A stretch of 64,000 bases of DNA from Rufibacter latericius (GTDB lineage Bacteria; Bacteroidota; Bacteroidia; Cytophagales; Hymenobacteraceae): the NCBI RefSeq assembly GCF_003721515.1, contig NZ_RJJD01000013.1, forward strand, positions 62,001 to 126,000, read 5' to 3'. Of this stretch, positions 32,220 through 39,450 are shown in pieces. The stretch's first letter is position 1. Every line of letters starts with the position of its first letter. Under the pieces are notes generated by a model, which was not told the DNA's origin, searched no databases, and saw nothing but the letters and a program-made list of their open reading frames with translations. Position numbers and translations under genes: made by a program.

Positions 32220-34661
32220 TTACCAACGCAAGCGCCGGCGCCTTTTCCGCTTCTGCTCCGGCCGGTGTTCCTCCTTCTCCCCTTGCTCGTTCCCGAAGAC
32301 GGCGTCGGCGAAATTACGGAAGAGAATCCCCAAACTCTCCAGCAAACGGGCCCCGTGGGTTGATTCCGCCCGGTAAAGGCTGGTCAAGGAGGCATTCTGG
32401 CTCGGCTCCCGCAAGGTATCGGACGGGTATTCCGCTATTTCCTTTCGGATGAGGGGAATCAGATCGGTGGCCTGGAGCATTCCTGCCCCGGGGTCTTTCC
32501 GGTTTCGGGGCAGGTTTTCCGCCAGGTGTTTCTCTATTTGGTTGGCCAGCGGTTTATTTATCCCATGGATGAAACGTAGGACGCGGTGGGTAGCTTTTAG
32601 GTCATTCCGTTGGAGGGCTTGGCTCAGGGAGACCAGAAGGCGGTACTTAGGGGACACGGTGACTTCCCCGGTTTGCGATTCCCGGAAGACGAGACGCTTG
32701 ACGCTGGCCTCGGTTTCCGGGTTGAAGCCATGGGATTTCAGCAGGTTCGCCAGCGACGCTCCCGCTTTTACAAAGGTGCTCTCCGGCAGCGTATGGTACC
32801 CGAGGTGGTACGCCACCGGCTCCCCTCCCCTTCCGGGGACCGGTTTGATGAGCAACCCGTTTTCCAGCAGATAAGAGAGGGTCTGGGGGTAGTCCAGGCC
32901 TTTGTCCATCCCTTGGTAGACCCCGGCGGCATAGTCCCGGTTGGCGTGACTCAATAGCAGATGCCGGTCCGCTTTGGAGAGGAAAGGTAGGATGGGGGAA
33001 CGATCCAGTTGCCCCATCCGCTCCCCTAGCCGCAACGTACCGTACTGCCGCTCTTCCGGGGCCTGGCTCATGGTTTTGAGGATCTGCCGGTCCATTTTAT
33101 GGAACACCGGGATCCCCCCTTCGGACACCGTAAGTTTCCCAAGGATGGCCGGCACGCCCAGCAGTTGGAAAAGGGTCGTATTCGGCACGGTATACCCCAC
33201 CTCGGGACTCTTGGAGGAGTGGATGAGCAGGTCCTCCCCTTTCTGGGAAAACGTGATGTGGAGGGCGTACAGGAAGCTTAGCTTTTGGCGCAGGCTCAGT
33301 TCCCCGTTGGATTGGACATAGTGGAGCAGAGGCGGCGTATTCGCCTGGAAATACCCGTTCTCTTTCTCCTGTACCTGGGGCAATTGCCGTTGCCGGTATT
33401 CCATGAAATTGCTGACCGCCAATTCGGCTTGCTTCCCCTCCAGCTGGGGAACCTGTTTTAGTAATTGCAACGCAAAGGCCCCTTTTAACTGCGGCAAGGC
33501 GTTGATGAGGCTGCTTTCAAAGAAATAGTTTTGGTCTGTTTTCCGGTAGCCATTGTAAATACGCACCAGTTCCTGGTTCGCCTGCTGCAGGTCAGGGCGG
33601 GACAAAGTCGCTTCGGCAAACCGTTGGCCTAGGTAAGGAGCGGAATACGCGGTGCCCAAAGCCTGGCTATCTAAAACGGTTTTCGTGTGGGCGTCGATAT
33701 AGGTGAGGCTGGCCAGGCCCTTCTCCCCGCCCTCCCGGCAGATGACCTGTATTTCCTGCTCCTGTAGCCTTTCCTTGAAATGAGCCAGGGTGAGGTACGG
33801 ATAGGCGGTTAGAACGGTCTTTATCTTGCCGCAGAGGGTAGCTTTAACGTGGCTTTCGGTTATCTTTTGCCCGTCTTCGGTGAACTTGGCCGACAGGGCG
33901 GGCCAGCCGACCTCTTTCCCGATGCTGCTGGCTTTGATCCTGCTGCCGACCCTCTCCCCTACCGGGTTGATGATTCCGTAAAACAACCCCAGCGTCTTGC
34001 TAGGATCGTTGGGGTCGGTTACCTCGTCCACGGTCACGTGGTACTGGTTCAGCAGGGCTTTGTATTCTGCCAGGGAGGAAAACCGATACTCCCGGGTGGC
34101 GGAGCGCACCACGGCGGCGATGGCGCTTTTCGTGTCCGTCTTGCCGTACTCGATGGCCCGGACATCAATCGGCTCAAAGACATTTCTCCCATTGGGTATC
34201 TTCTCGCCGGCGGGCACCAACCCGTATTTCGCCTCCAGGTCTTTCCGGATCTCTTCCGACCGGTACCGGTCTTGGCTGCTGGGGATGGCTTTGCCGTCCA
34301 GGCCCACGCTGACCGAGACGAGGTGCAGGTGGGTCCGCTCGATGTCTTCGTGCTTGTAGATGAGGTAGGGTTGCTGGCCGTAGTTCATCCGCTCCAGATA
34401 CTCCCGGGCGATCTCCGTCAGCTGCTCGTCGCTGAGTCTGTCCTCCGGGTCTGGGTTCAGGGAAACATGGAAGGTCGGCTTACTGATCTTCGGGTTCAGC
34501 CGGAGATAGGCCTGCAGCCCCTGGATCTTGTCCTGCAGCGTCAGCTCCTCCGGGTCCTTGAGGTCATTGATCAACTGCGCGTACAAGACGCTGGAGTGCT
34601 CCTTCTCATTGTACTTGAGCAGACCGACGATGTCTTTGCCTCGAATTATCCTTGCAACCAT
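32220..34661 (-). CDS. mobB: MobB relaxase
   Basis: 813 residues. The relaxase domain is N-terminal: FHVSLNPDPEDRLSDEQL (64-81), then YKHEDIERTHLHLVSV (102-117), the three-His metal site (H104, H111, H113) of MOB-type nucleases. A tyrosine for strand cutting is expected near the N-terminus (Y17 or Y27). The rest is a long, poorly conserved C-terminal region ending in a basic tail (EQKRKRRRRLRW). It nicks oriT and pilots the strand. Its start overlaps the end of mobA by 16 bases. Confidence 0.9.
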   Translation of the reverse strand: MVARIIRGKDIVGLLKYNEKEHSSVLYAQLINDLKDPEELTLQDKIQGLQAYLRLNPKISKPTFHVSLNPDPEDRLSDEQLTEIAREYLERMNYGQQPYLIYKHEDIERTHLHLVSVSVGLDGKAIPSSQDRYRSEEIRKDLEAKYGLVPAGEKIPNGRNVFEPIDVRAIEYGKTDTKSAIAAVVRSATREYRFSSLAEYKALLNQYHVTVDEVTDPNDPSKTLGLFYGIINPVGERVGSRIKASSIGKEVGWPALSAKFTEDGQKITESHVKATLCGKIKTVLTAYPYLTLAHFKERLQEQEIQVICREGGEKGLASLTYIDAHTKTVLDSQALGTAYSAPYLGQRFAEATLSRPDLQQANQELVRIYNGYRKTDQNYFFESSLINALPQLKGAFALQLLKQVPQLEGKQAELAVSNFMEYRQRQLPQVQEKENGYFQANTPPLLHYVQSNGELSLRQKLSFLYALHITFSQKGEDLLIHSSKSPEVGYTVPNTTLFQLLGVPAILGKLTVSEGGIPVFHKMDRQILKTMSQAPEERQYGTLRLGERMGQLDRSPILPFLSKADRHLLLSHANRDYAAGVYQGMDKGLDYPQTLSYLLENGLLIKPVPGRGGEPVAYHLGYHTLPESTFVKAGASLANLLKSHGFNPETEASVKRLVFRESQTGEVTVSPKYRLLVSLSQALQRNDLKATHRVLRFIHGINKPLANQIEKHLAENLPRNRKDPGAGMLQATDLIPLIRKEIAEYPSDTLREPSQNASLTSLYRAESTHGARLLESLGILFRNFADAVFGNEQGEKEEHRPEQKRKRRRRLRW

Positions 34662-35086
34662 TTTTCCCTTAGCTGAAGTAAAAGTGCGTGGAATTCACTT
34701 TGCGCCTTCCCCAGTTGGGCGGTCAGCTCCACCAGCTTGGCCACTTCGGGGGGCACGGGCCTCCCGTCGGTCAGGGAATTTATCTTCTTGACGACCTGGT
34801 TATAGTTCGTCCCGATGGCCTTGATCTCCCGGACCAGGTGCTGCATCTCCGTGGCCAGCAGCACGTTCGTGCTGTCCCGCAGGGCGAGCTTCTGGTGGAA
34901 CATGAGATCATGGTACATCTCGGATTTATGCCGGTAGGCAGACTGCCGGAACCAATCGTCCAGTTTTTTATAATCCTTCTCGGTGACCCGGAACTTGATT
35001 TCTTCGGAGGCCAGGTCCTGCGGGGGCTTGGGCTTCCGCCCGCCCCGCCCCTTCTTTTTCTCGAGTGGTTTCTCTTCCTTTTCCAT
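34646..35086 (-). CDS. mobA: MobA-type relaxosome accessory protein
   Basis: 146 residues. The N-terminus is basic and low-complexity (KEEKPLEKKKGRGGRKPKPPQ). The following KFRVTEKDYKKLDDWFRQSAY resembles a ribbon-helix-helix entry, and IGTNYNQVVKKINSL is the signature of Bacteroidetes MobA/MobC relaxosome proteins. It should bind oriT DNA and assist the relaxase. It is the first gene of the mob operon, and the upstream 1.1-kb 4-bp-periodic array is the likely place of its target. Confidence 0.85.
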   Translation of the reverse strand: MEKEEKPLEKKKGRGGRKPKPPQDLASEEIKFRVTEKDYKKLDDWFRQSAYRHKSEMYHDLMFHQKLALRDSTNVLLATEMQHLVREIKAIGTNYNQVVKKINSLTDGRPVPPEVAKLVELTAQLGKAQSEFHALLLQLREKWLQG

Positions 35087-35292
35087 GGGCGTGTTCTTTC
35101 ATGACGACGGCGGCAAAGCGGTTTTCCTCCTGGCATTAGCGACCTCTGAGAGAACCGGTTTTAGTTTTTGTGGAACAAAAACATATCTTGCTTTTTGCTG
35201 ACGCAAAACATACCTCTTTATACTGAAAGTACCAAGGGATGGTTGAGTAGATTTTAGAAAGCGTGCCGGGAAACCATTACAACAGAGGCTTT

Positions 35293-36400
35293 ACAGCGAT
35301 GTAAGTAGTTAAGTAGTTAACTAACCACAAAAGTAAGTAGTTAGGCAGATAGGTAAAGGGATATGTATCTACTTAGGGAAGCAAGTAAACAATTGGGAAA
35401 CAAAAGACTTATCTGTACCTTCGGGGATCCAAACGGGTAAGTAGATAGACAAACAGATAGTTAAGTAAATAAGTAGATAGGTACTTAACCAAGTAGACAA
35501 ATAGCTATTTTGGAAAGCACGTAAATAGATAGTTAAGTAGAAGTCTACATCGATAGCGAACCATCTACTTAGACAGACAGGTAACCATCTACTTATATGG
35601 GTATTTAGCGAGCTAAGTATAAAGCGAAGCAAGTAAACCGGCAAATAAGTAAATAGATATGTGGATATATAGAGAAACAAGTGCTTAGCCAATTAAATAA
35701 ATAAACATATAACCCATTATCTACTTACCCAAGCCACCTTATATACATTTAAACATCCACTTAGATATACAACTGGACAGATATCTATTTGCATACCTAC
35801 TTATACAAGTAAACAGATAAGTAAGTAGTTCGCTAAACAAGTAAACCGACAATTAAACAAGCAAGTACATAGATAAGCAAGTAGACAGACATCTAAGTAA
35901 CTATCTTTAAAGATAGGTAGACAGACAAGTAAACATCTAAGGAGCTATATAGGTATTTATTCTTATACTTGCTTAGACAAATAAGTAATTAGAGGGTTAA
36001 GTAACCACTTATACAAACAGATAAGTAACTACCCATGTAAATAAATACTTATATAAATAGTTAGACAACTAGATAATTAAGTAGGCAGGCAAAGGGCTAA
36101 AAAGATAAACAAGTAAATAGACAGCTAAGTAGGTAAGTAAAAAGAGAAGTAAGTAGGTGAGTAAATAGAGAAGCAAGTAGGTAAGTAAATGAAGAAGTAA
36201 GTAGGTACCTATTCAGTTATCTAAGCAAACAGGTATATGGGTACTTAAGCAGTTATACAACTAAGTAGGCAGGAAAATAAAAGCCGCTGGAAGTACAGAA
36301 GTGGCCACGTTAACAAGTAGGCATTTAAGCAAACAAGTATCTATCTACTTACTTGTCTAGATAGACAAGTAAGTAGACGGTTAAGTAAGTAGAAAAGCAA
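35293..36400. repeat. 1.1-kb non-coding array with strict 4-bp phase (NYAN tetrads)
   Basis: Cutting the sequence into tetrads from 35293 gives A in the third place of 243 of 277 tetrads (my hand count, 88%), mostly with T or C before it, such as GTAA, GTAG, ATAG, ACAA, ACAG. No phase slip occurs over 1,108 bases, so a TpA or CpA step recurs every 4 bp. AAGTA occurs about 42 times and TACTT about 11. Order beyond the tetrad is not repeated, so it is not a simple tandem repeat. The pattern starts and stops sharply between mobA and parA. It holds no gene: an open frame at 35369-35692 (minus) is only the translated repeat. Best guess: oriT or partition site. Confidence 0.85.
36344..36377. repeat. 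34-bp palindrome upstream of parA
   Basis: TCTACTTACTTGTCTA (36344-36359) and TAGACAAGTAAGTAGA (36362-36377) are perfect 16-bp arms with a 2-bp centre. It ends 32 bases before the parA start codon and lies inside the 4-bp-phased array. Candidates: operator of parA, centromere element, oriT nick-region hairpin. Confidence 0.8.
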
Positions 36401-36409
36401 AAGACAATA

Positions 36410-37153
36410 ATGACGAGAGAAACGAAATTTATTTCATTTTTTAACCAGAAGGGGGGAGTGGGTAAATCTACCCTGGAGATTTTGATGGCCAGCTACTGCC
36501 ACAATGTGCTGGGGTTGAAGGTGGCCATCCTGGATGCGGACTATCCCCAGCTGAACATCCATAAGCTAAGGGAAGATGAAATCAACATGGTGCGTAAAAA
36601 CGAAGCCTACCAGCAGGCCTTTGCCGGCCTGGGCAAACCGGTGTACCCGATCGCGAACACCAACCCGGCCGAATCCGTGAAAGAGATGGATATCTTCCTG
36701 GAATTGGAAGCAGGGGAGGAGCCGTACGATATTGTCTTCGTGGATCTGCCGGGTACCATCAACACGCCCGGGGTGCTCCAAACCATCAGCCAGCTGGACC
36801 ACATTTTCATTCCCCTGATAGCGGACCAGCTCGTGATCAAAAGCAGCCTCGAATTCGGCTTACTGGTGAATGATAACCTGATTGGGAAACCGAACGTCAA
36901 CCTGAAGTCCCTTCATTTCTTCTGGAACAATGTCGTCAAGTCGGAAAAGTCAAACCTGTATGACGTGTCCAATTCCGTGATCGGGCAAGCCGGGTTAAAC
37001 TGCCTGAAGACCGTGATCGGCCAAAGCGTGAAATTCAGGAAACCTGAGTTCAGGTCCACCATCTTCCCGATGCAACCCGCCCTCATCAAGGACACCAACA
37101 TGGTCCCGTTGATTGAGGAAGTCTTAGCGCAAATCAATGTCTCCCCTAGATAA
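36410..37153 (+). CDS. traA: ParA-family ATPase, TraA
   Basis: 247 residues with the deviant Walker A NQKGGVGKST (12-21) including the signature lysine, ILDADYPQLN (about 40-49), and the DLPGT Walker B-type segment (FVDLPGTINTPG). This is the MinD/ParA fold. In Bacteroidetes conjugative elements the first tra gene encodes such a protein. It follows the 34-bp palindrome by 32 bases and overlaps a possible early start of traB. No ParB gene was found. It might segregate the element or position the transfer machine. Confidence 0.88.
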   Translation: MTRETKFISFFNQKGGVGKSTLEILMASYCHNVLGLKVAILDADYPQLNIHKLREDEINMVRKNEAYQQAFAGLGKPVYPIANTNPAESVKEMDIFLELEAGEEPYDIVFVDLPGTINTPGVLQTISQLDHIFIPLIADQLVIKSSLEFGLLVNDNLIGKPNVNLKSLHFFWNNVVKSEKSNLYDVSNSVIGQAGLNCLKTVIGQSVKFRKPEFRSTIFPMQPALIKDTNMVPLIEEVLAQINVSPR

Positions 37154-37166
37154 CATAATAAACAAG

Positions 37167-37667
37167 ATGGCAAAGAACAGAAAGAGCCCAGCATTTGATG
37201 AAAGTCTCCTGATTGGAAGCATCAGCGGTTTGAACAGAAACAAAGAGGCGGCCCCCGAACCGTCAGCGGCTCCGCAACCGTCGGCGCCTACTGAGCCCTT
37301 ACCCCCGGAGGAAGTCCCTCCGTTGGAAAACAAGGCTACGCCGGAACCCGAGAGGAGGGAAGCCCCGGCAAGCACCCTGGAACCAGGCGAGGGGGAAAGC
37401 AAAGGAAAGAAAGAACCGAAACCGGCCGCTACCGCCAAATCCCAGGGAAAGCGTTGGGAATACGGGCGTTTCCTTCAAGCTACCCCGGGCCGCAAAGAAG
37501 CCCGGGCCTACATCTCGGAAACCCACCACAACAAATTAAGGAGGATCCTGGCCTTCACGGACAAGAAAATCGCCCTCGCTGATTATCTGGAGAATGTGCT
37601 GGAGGAACACTTCGAGCAATACGAAGCCCAGATCAAAGAACTATACGGAAAGCACCTGGGAAGCTAA
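37167..37667 (+). CDS. traB: DUF3408 protein, TraB
   Basis: 166 residues from the ATG at 37167; a start at 37137, overlapping traA, is also open. The N-terminal half is Pro/Ala/Glu-rich and disordered; the C-terminal part (AYISETHHNKLRRILAFTDKKIALADYLENVLEEHFEQYE) is the DUF3408 helical domain, with ribbon-helix-helix-like character. It partners ParA in the tra clusters of Bacteroidetes elements and may be the DNA-binding partner in place of ParB. A strong terminator follows, so traA-traB form a two-gene unit. Confidence 0.82.
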   Translation: MAKNRKSPAFDESLLIGSISGLNRNKEAAPEPSAAPQPSAPTEPLPPEEVPPLENKATPEPERREAPASTLEPGEGESKGKKEPKPAATAKSQGKRWEYGRFLQATPGRKEARAYISETHHNKLRRILAFTDKKIALADYLENVLEEHFEQYEAQIKELYGKHLGS

Positions 37668-37690
37668 GCTTTCCCAAGCATTGCCAGGCA

Positions 37691-37731
37691 GAGGCTACCA
37701 TGGGGAAATCCCCGGGTAGCCTCTTTTTTTT
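37691..37731 (+). terminator. Terminator after traAB
   Basis: GAGGCTACC (37691-37699) pairs with GGTAGCCTC (37715-37723), with a further GGGGA/TCCCC inner stem, followed by eight T residues (37724-37731). Confidence 0.9.
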
Positions 37732-37773
37732 ACCAATTGTAAACCGAAGAACAAATTTAAAAATTGTTAAAAA

Positions 37774-37790
37774 TATTTATCCCATAAATA
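37774..37790. promoter_or_regulatory. tra-operon operator candidate 1
   Basis: TATTTAT-CCC-ATAAATA, extended to 10-bp arms (37771-37793). A second copy with the same 7-bp arms and 3-bp spacer lies 41 bp downstream. Confidence 0.6.
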
Positions 37791-37814
37791 TTTGTTACCG
37801 TATAGCTTCTAAAG

Positions 37815-37831
37815 TATTTATATTATAAATA
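37815..37831. promoter_or_regulatory. tra-operon operator candidate 2
   Basis: TATTTAT-ATT-ATAAATA, same arms and spacing as candidate 1, 41 bp further on and about 158 bases upstream of the first gene of the T4SS operon. The two centres are about four helical turns apart. Confidence 0.6.
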
Positions 37832-37988
37832 TATTGGCGACACATACCGGAAGCCACCACCTTTAACCTGAAACCTGAAATCCGCGGCAGACAGCACGTT
37901 CACGAAACTATTCCAAGTACTTCACGGCGTAAGAACCGGCAGGAAGTGCGTTCGTTATCCCGGCCCAACAGGCCAAAATGTTACGATT

Positions 37989-38759
37989 ATGTTTGAAGGC
38001 ATTACCTGGGGACAATTCTGCTTTTTCGTGTTAGGCGCGGTCACCGTCTACTATCTCGGGGTAGGGGCGGTGTATTACCGGGCAGAGGTGCTGGCAATGC
38101 TCGGGAAGAAGCGGAAAGCGGACGGCCTGGTTCCCGCTCCTGCCAATTCCCCGGTGCCGACTTTCTCGGCGGTGGGCAGTACGCCTGATTATGGCCATAG
38201 CCTGTCTCACGTCTCTGCGTCGGGCACCCCAAATGATTTGACCGCTCAATATGACCAAGGGCCGGAAGGGTTTGACGTGCAGGATCAGGAAGAAGAATAT
38301 CTGGAGGAAGAATATCTGGAGGAGGAATACCAGGAAGAAGAGTACCAAGAGGAAGAGTACCCAGTAGGGGAGGGGCTTGGGGAGGGAGAAGAGTTGCTTT
38401 TCGGGGAGGAGGTAGACCTGGAAAAACAATTTATCCCCTTCGAGGCCGCGGAATCCCCGGAAGTGGAAACGGGTGGGATTTCGGTGCAGGAGCTTAGCCG
38501 GACCATGGAGCTTCTCCAGCAGGAGGATATTTCCGGCCGTGAAAAAGGGGAGCTGTCCAAAAACCTGGATTTGATTGAGGATACCCTGCTCCTCCAATCC
38601 CTCCTTTCCGGCAATGCCCGGGCCCGGGAAAAGCTGGATTCCCTGATCGGGGCCAGGTGGTACGAAGCAGCCGAAGAAGAGACGGTGAGAGGGGAACAAG
38701 TGATCAAGGATTCCTTTGCCGATGTGGACATGACCAAGCTGATGAATAAGATAATGTAA
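37989..38759 (+). CDS. Membrane-anchored Glu/Tyr-rich tra-operon protein
   Basis: 256 residues. One hydrophobic helix near the N-terminus (about 8-30: GQFCFFVLGAVTVYYLGVGAVYY), a basic stop-transfer (GKKRKA), a Pro/Ser linker, then five copies of a pentapeptide EEEY(L/Q) (about 98-120) and a helical acidic end. The place matches TraC/TraD of Bacteroidetes conjugative transposons, but sequence similarity is not recognised. It heads the T4SS operon and lies 34 bases before traE. The acidic repeat could bind a basic partner. Function unknown. Confidence 0.6.
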   Translation: MFEGITWGQFCFFVLGAVTVYYLGVGAVYYRAEVLAMLGKKRKADGLVPAPANSPVPTFSAVGSTPDYGHSLSHVSASGTPNDLTAQYDQGPEGFDVQDQEEEYLEEEYLEEEYQEEEYQEEEYPVGEGLGEGEELLFGEEVDLEKQFIPFEAAESPEVETGGISVQELSRTMELLQQEDISGREKGELSKNLDLIEDTLLLQSLLSGNARAREKLDSLIGARWYEAAEEETVRGEQVIKDSFADVDMTKLMNKIM

Positions 38760-38793
38760 CCCTTCATTTTTTAACCCTCAAACTTCTAGAAAC

Positions 38794-39111
38794 ATGAAAC
38801 GAGTAGCGAAAAGACAGGTAGGATGGGCTTTGGCCGTGGTAACCCTGGCAGGGATCGCCCCGGAGGTATTTGCCCAGGGGAACGGCGCGGCCGGCATTGA
38901 GGCGGCCACGGCGGAAGTGACCAGCTATTTTGACCCGGCCACGAAACTGATGTATGCGGTAGGGGCGGTGCTGGGCCTGATCGGGGGGGTGAAGGTGTAC
39001 TCCAAATGGAACAGCGGCGATCCCGATACCCAGAAAGTGGCGGCGGGATGGTTTGGCAGCTGCATCTTCCTGGTGATCGTCGCGACGGTGCTGCGGTCGT
39101 TTTTCCTCTAG
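38794..39111 (+). CDS. traE: DUF4134 protein, TraE (VirB2-like)
   Basis: 105 residues: signal-like N-terminus (RQVGWALAVVTLAGIAPEVFAQ), then two hydrophobic helices (LMYAVGAVLGLIGGVKVYSKW and CIFLVIVATVLRSFF). This is the DUF4134/TraE pattern, equivalent to VirB2 pilin by size and topology. It lies second in the T4SS operon, 34 bases after the Glu-rich gene and 12 bases before traF. It probably forms the pilus or channel lining. Confidence 0.85.
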   Translation: MKRVAKRQVGWALAVVTLAGIAPEVFAQGNGAAGIEAATAEVTSYFDPATKLMYAVGAVLGLIGGVKVYSKWNSGDPDTQKVAAGWFGSCIFLVIVATVLRSFFL

Positions 39112-39123
39112 AATCCTGTTCCC

Positions 39124-39447
39124 TTGGCCAGTTACCACATCAACAAGGGGATTAACAAGCCGGTCGAATTCAAGGGGTTGAAGGCGCAGTACCTGGTGTA
39201 TTTTGCGGCCGGGTTGTTGGGCATCTTCCTGGCCTTCACCATCCTCTACATCCTCGGGGTCAACCTCTACGGGTGCACGGCCGTGGCCATTGGGGCGACC
39301 AGCTTGTTATTCCATTTTGTCTTCAAATGGAACCGGGTCTACGGCGAGCATGGGTTTATGAAAAACGCGGCGGCCCGCCGACGGCCGAACTACCTGATCA
39401 ACCAGGGGAAGTTTTTAAGAGTGTTACGGTATAAGAAAAAGCGGTAG
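39124..39447 (+). CDS. traF: DUF4133 protein, TraF (VirB3-like), TTG start
   Basis: 107 residues. The sequence (ASYHINKGINKPVEFKGLKAQYLVYFAAG) is characteristic of DUF4133/TraF; relatives begin just here, and the only in-frame start is TTG at 39124. Two membrane helices (about 21-60), then a basic tail (RRRPNYLINQGKFLRVLRYKKKR). It corresponds to VirB3, an inner-membrane T4SS part, and is followed after 3 bases by the VirB4 ATPase gene. The weak start may tune its level below TraE. Confidence 0.85.
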   Translation: MASYHINKGINKPVEFKGLKAQYLVYFAAGLLGIFLAFTILYILGVNLYGCTAVAIGATSLLFHFVFKWNRVYGEHGFMKNAAARRRPNYLINQGKFLRVLRYKKKR

Positions 39448-39450
39448 GTT

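Noticed and set aside
33849-34676. 275-codon plus-strand frame opposite mobB
   Set aside because: Shadow of the relaxase gene, which carries the three-His site on the minus strand.
35369-35692. Minus-strand 107-codon open frame, rich in YLSTYL-like peptides
   Set aside because: It is the translated 4-bp-periodic array; its Tyr/Leu/Ser repetition follows from the tetrads and it has no family or ribosome site.
35293-36400. CRISPR array or classical iterons
   Set aside because: No constant repeat with unique spacers and no exact iteron; only the 4-bp phase repeats.
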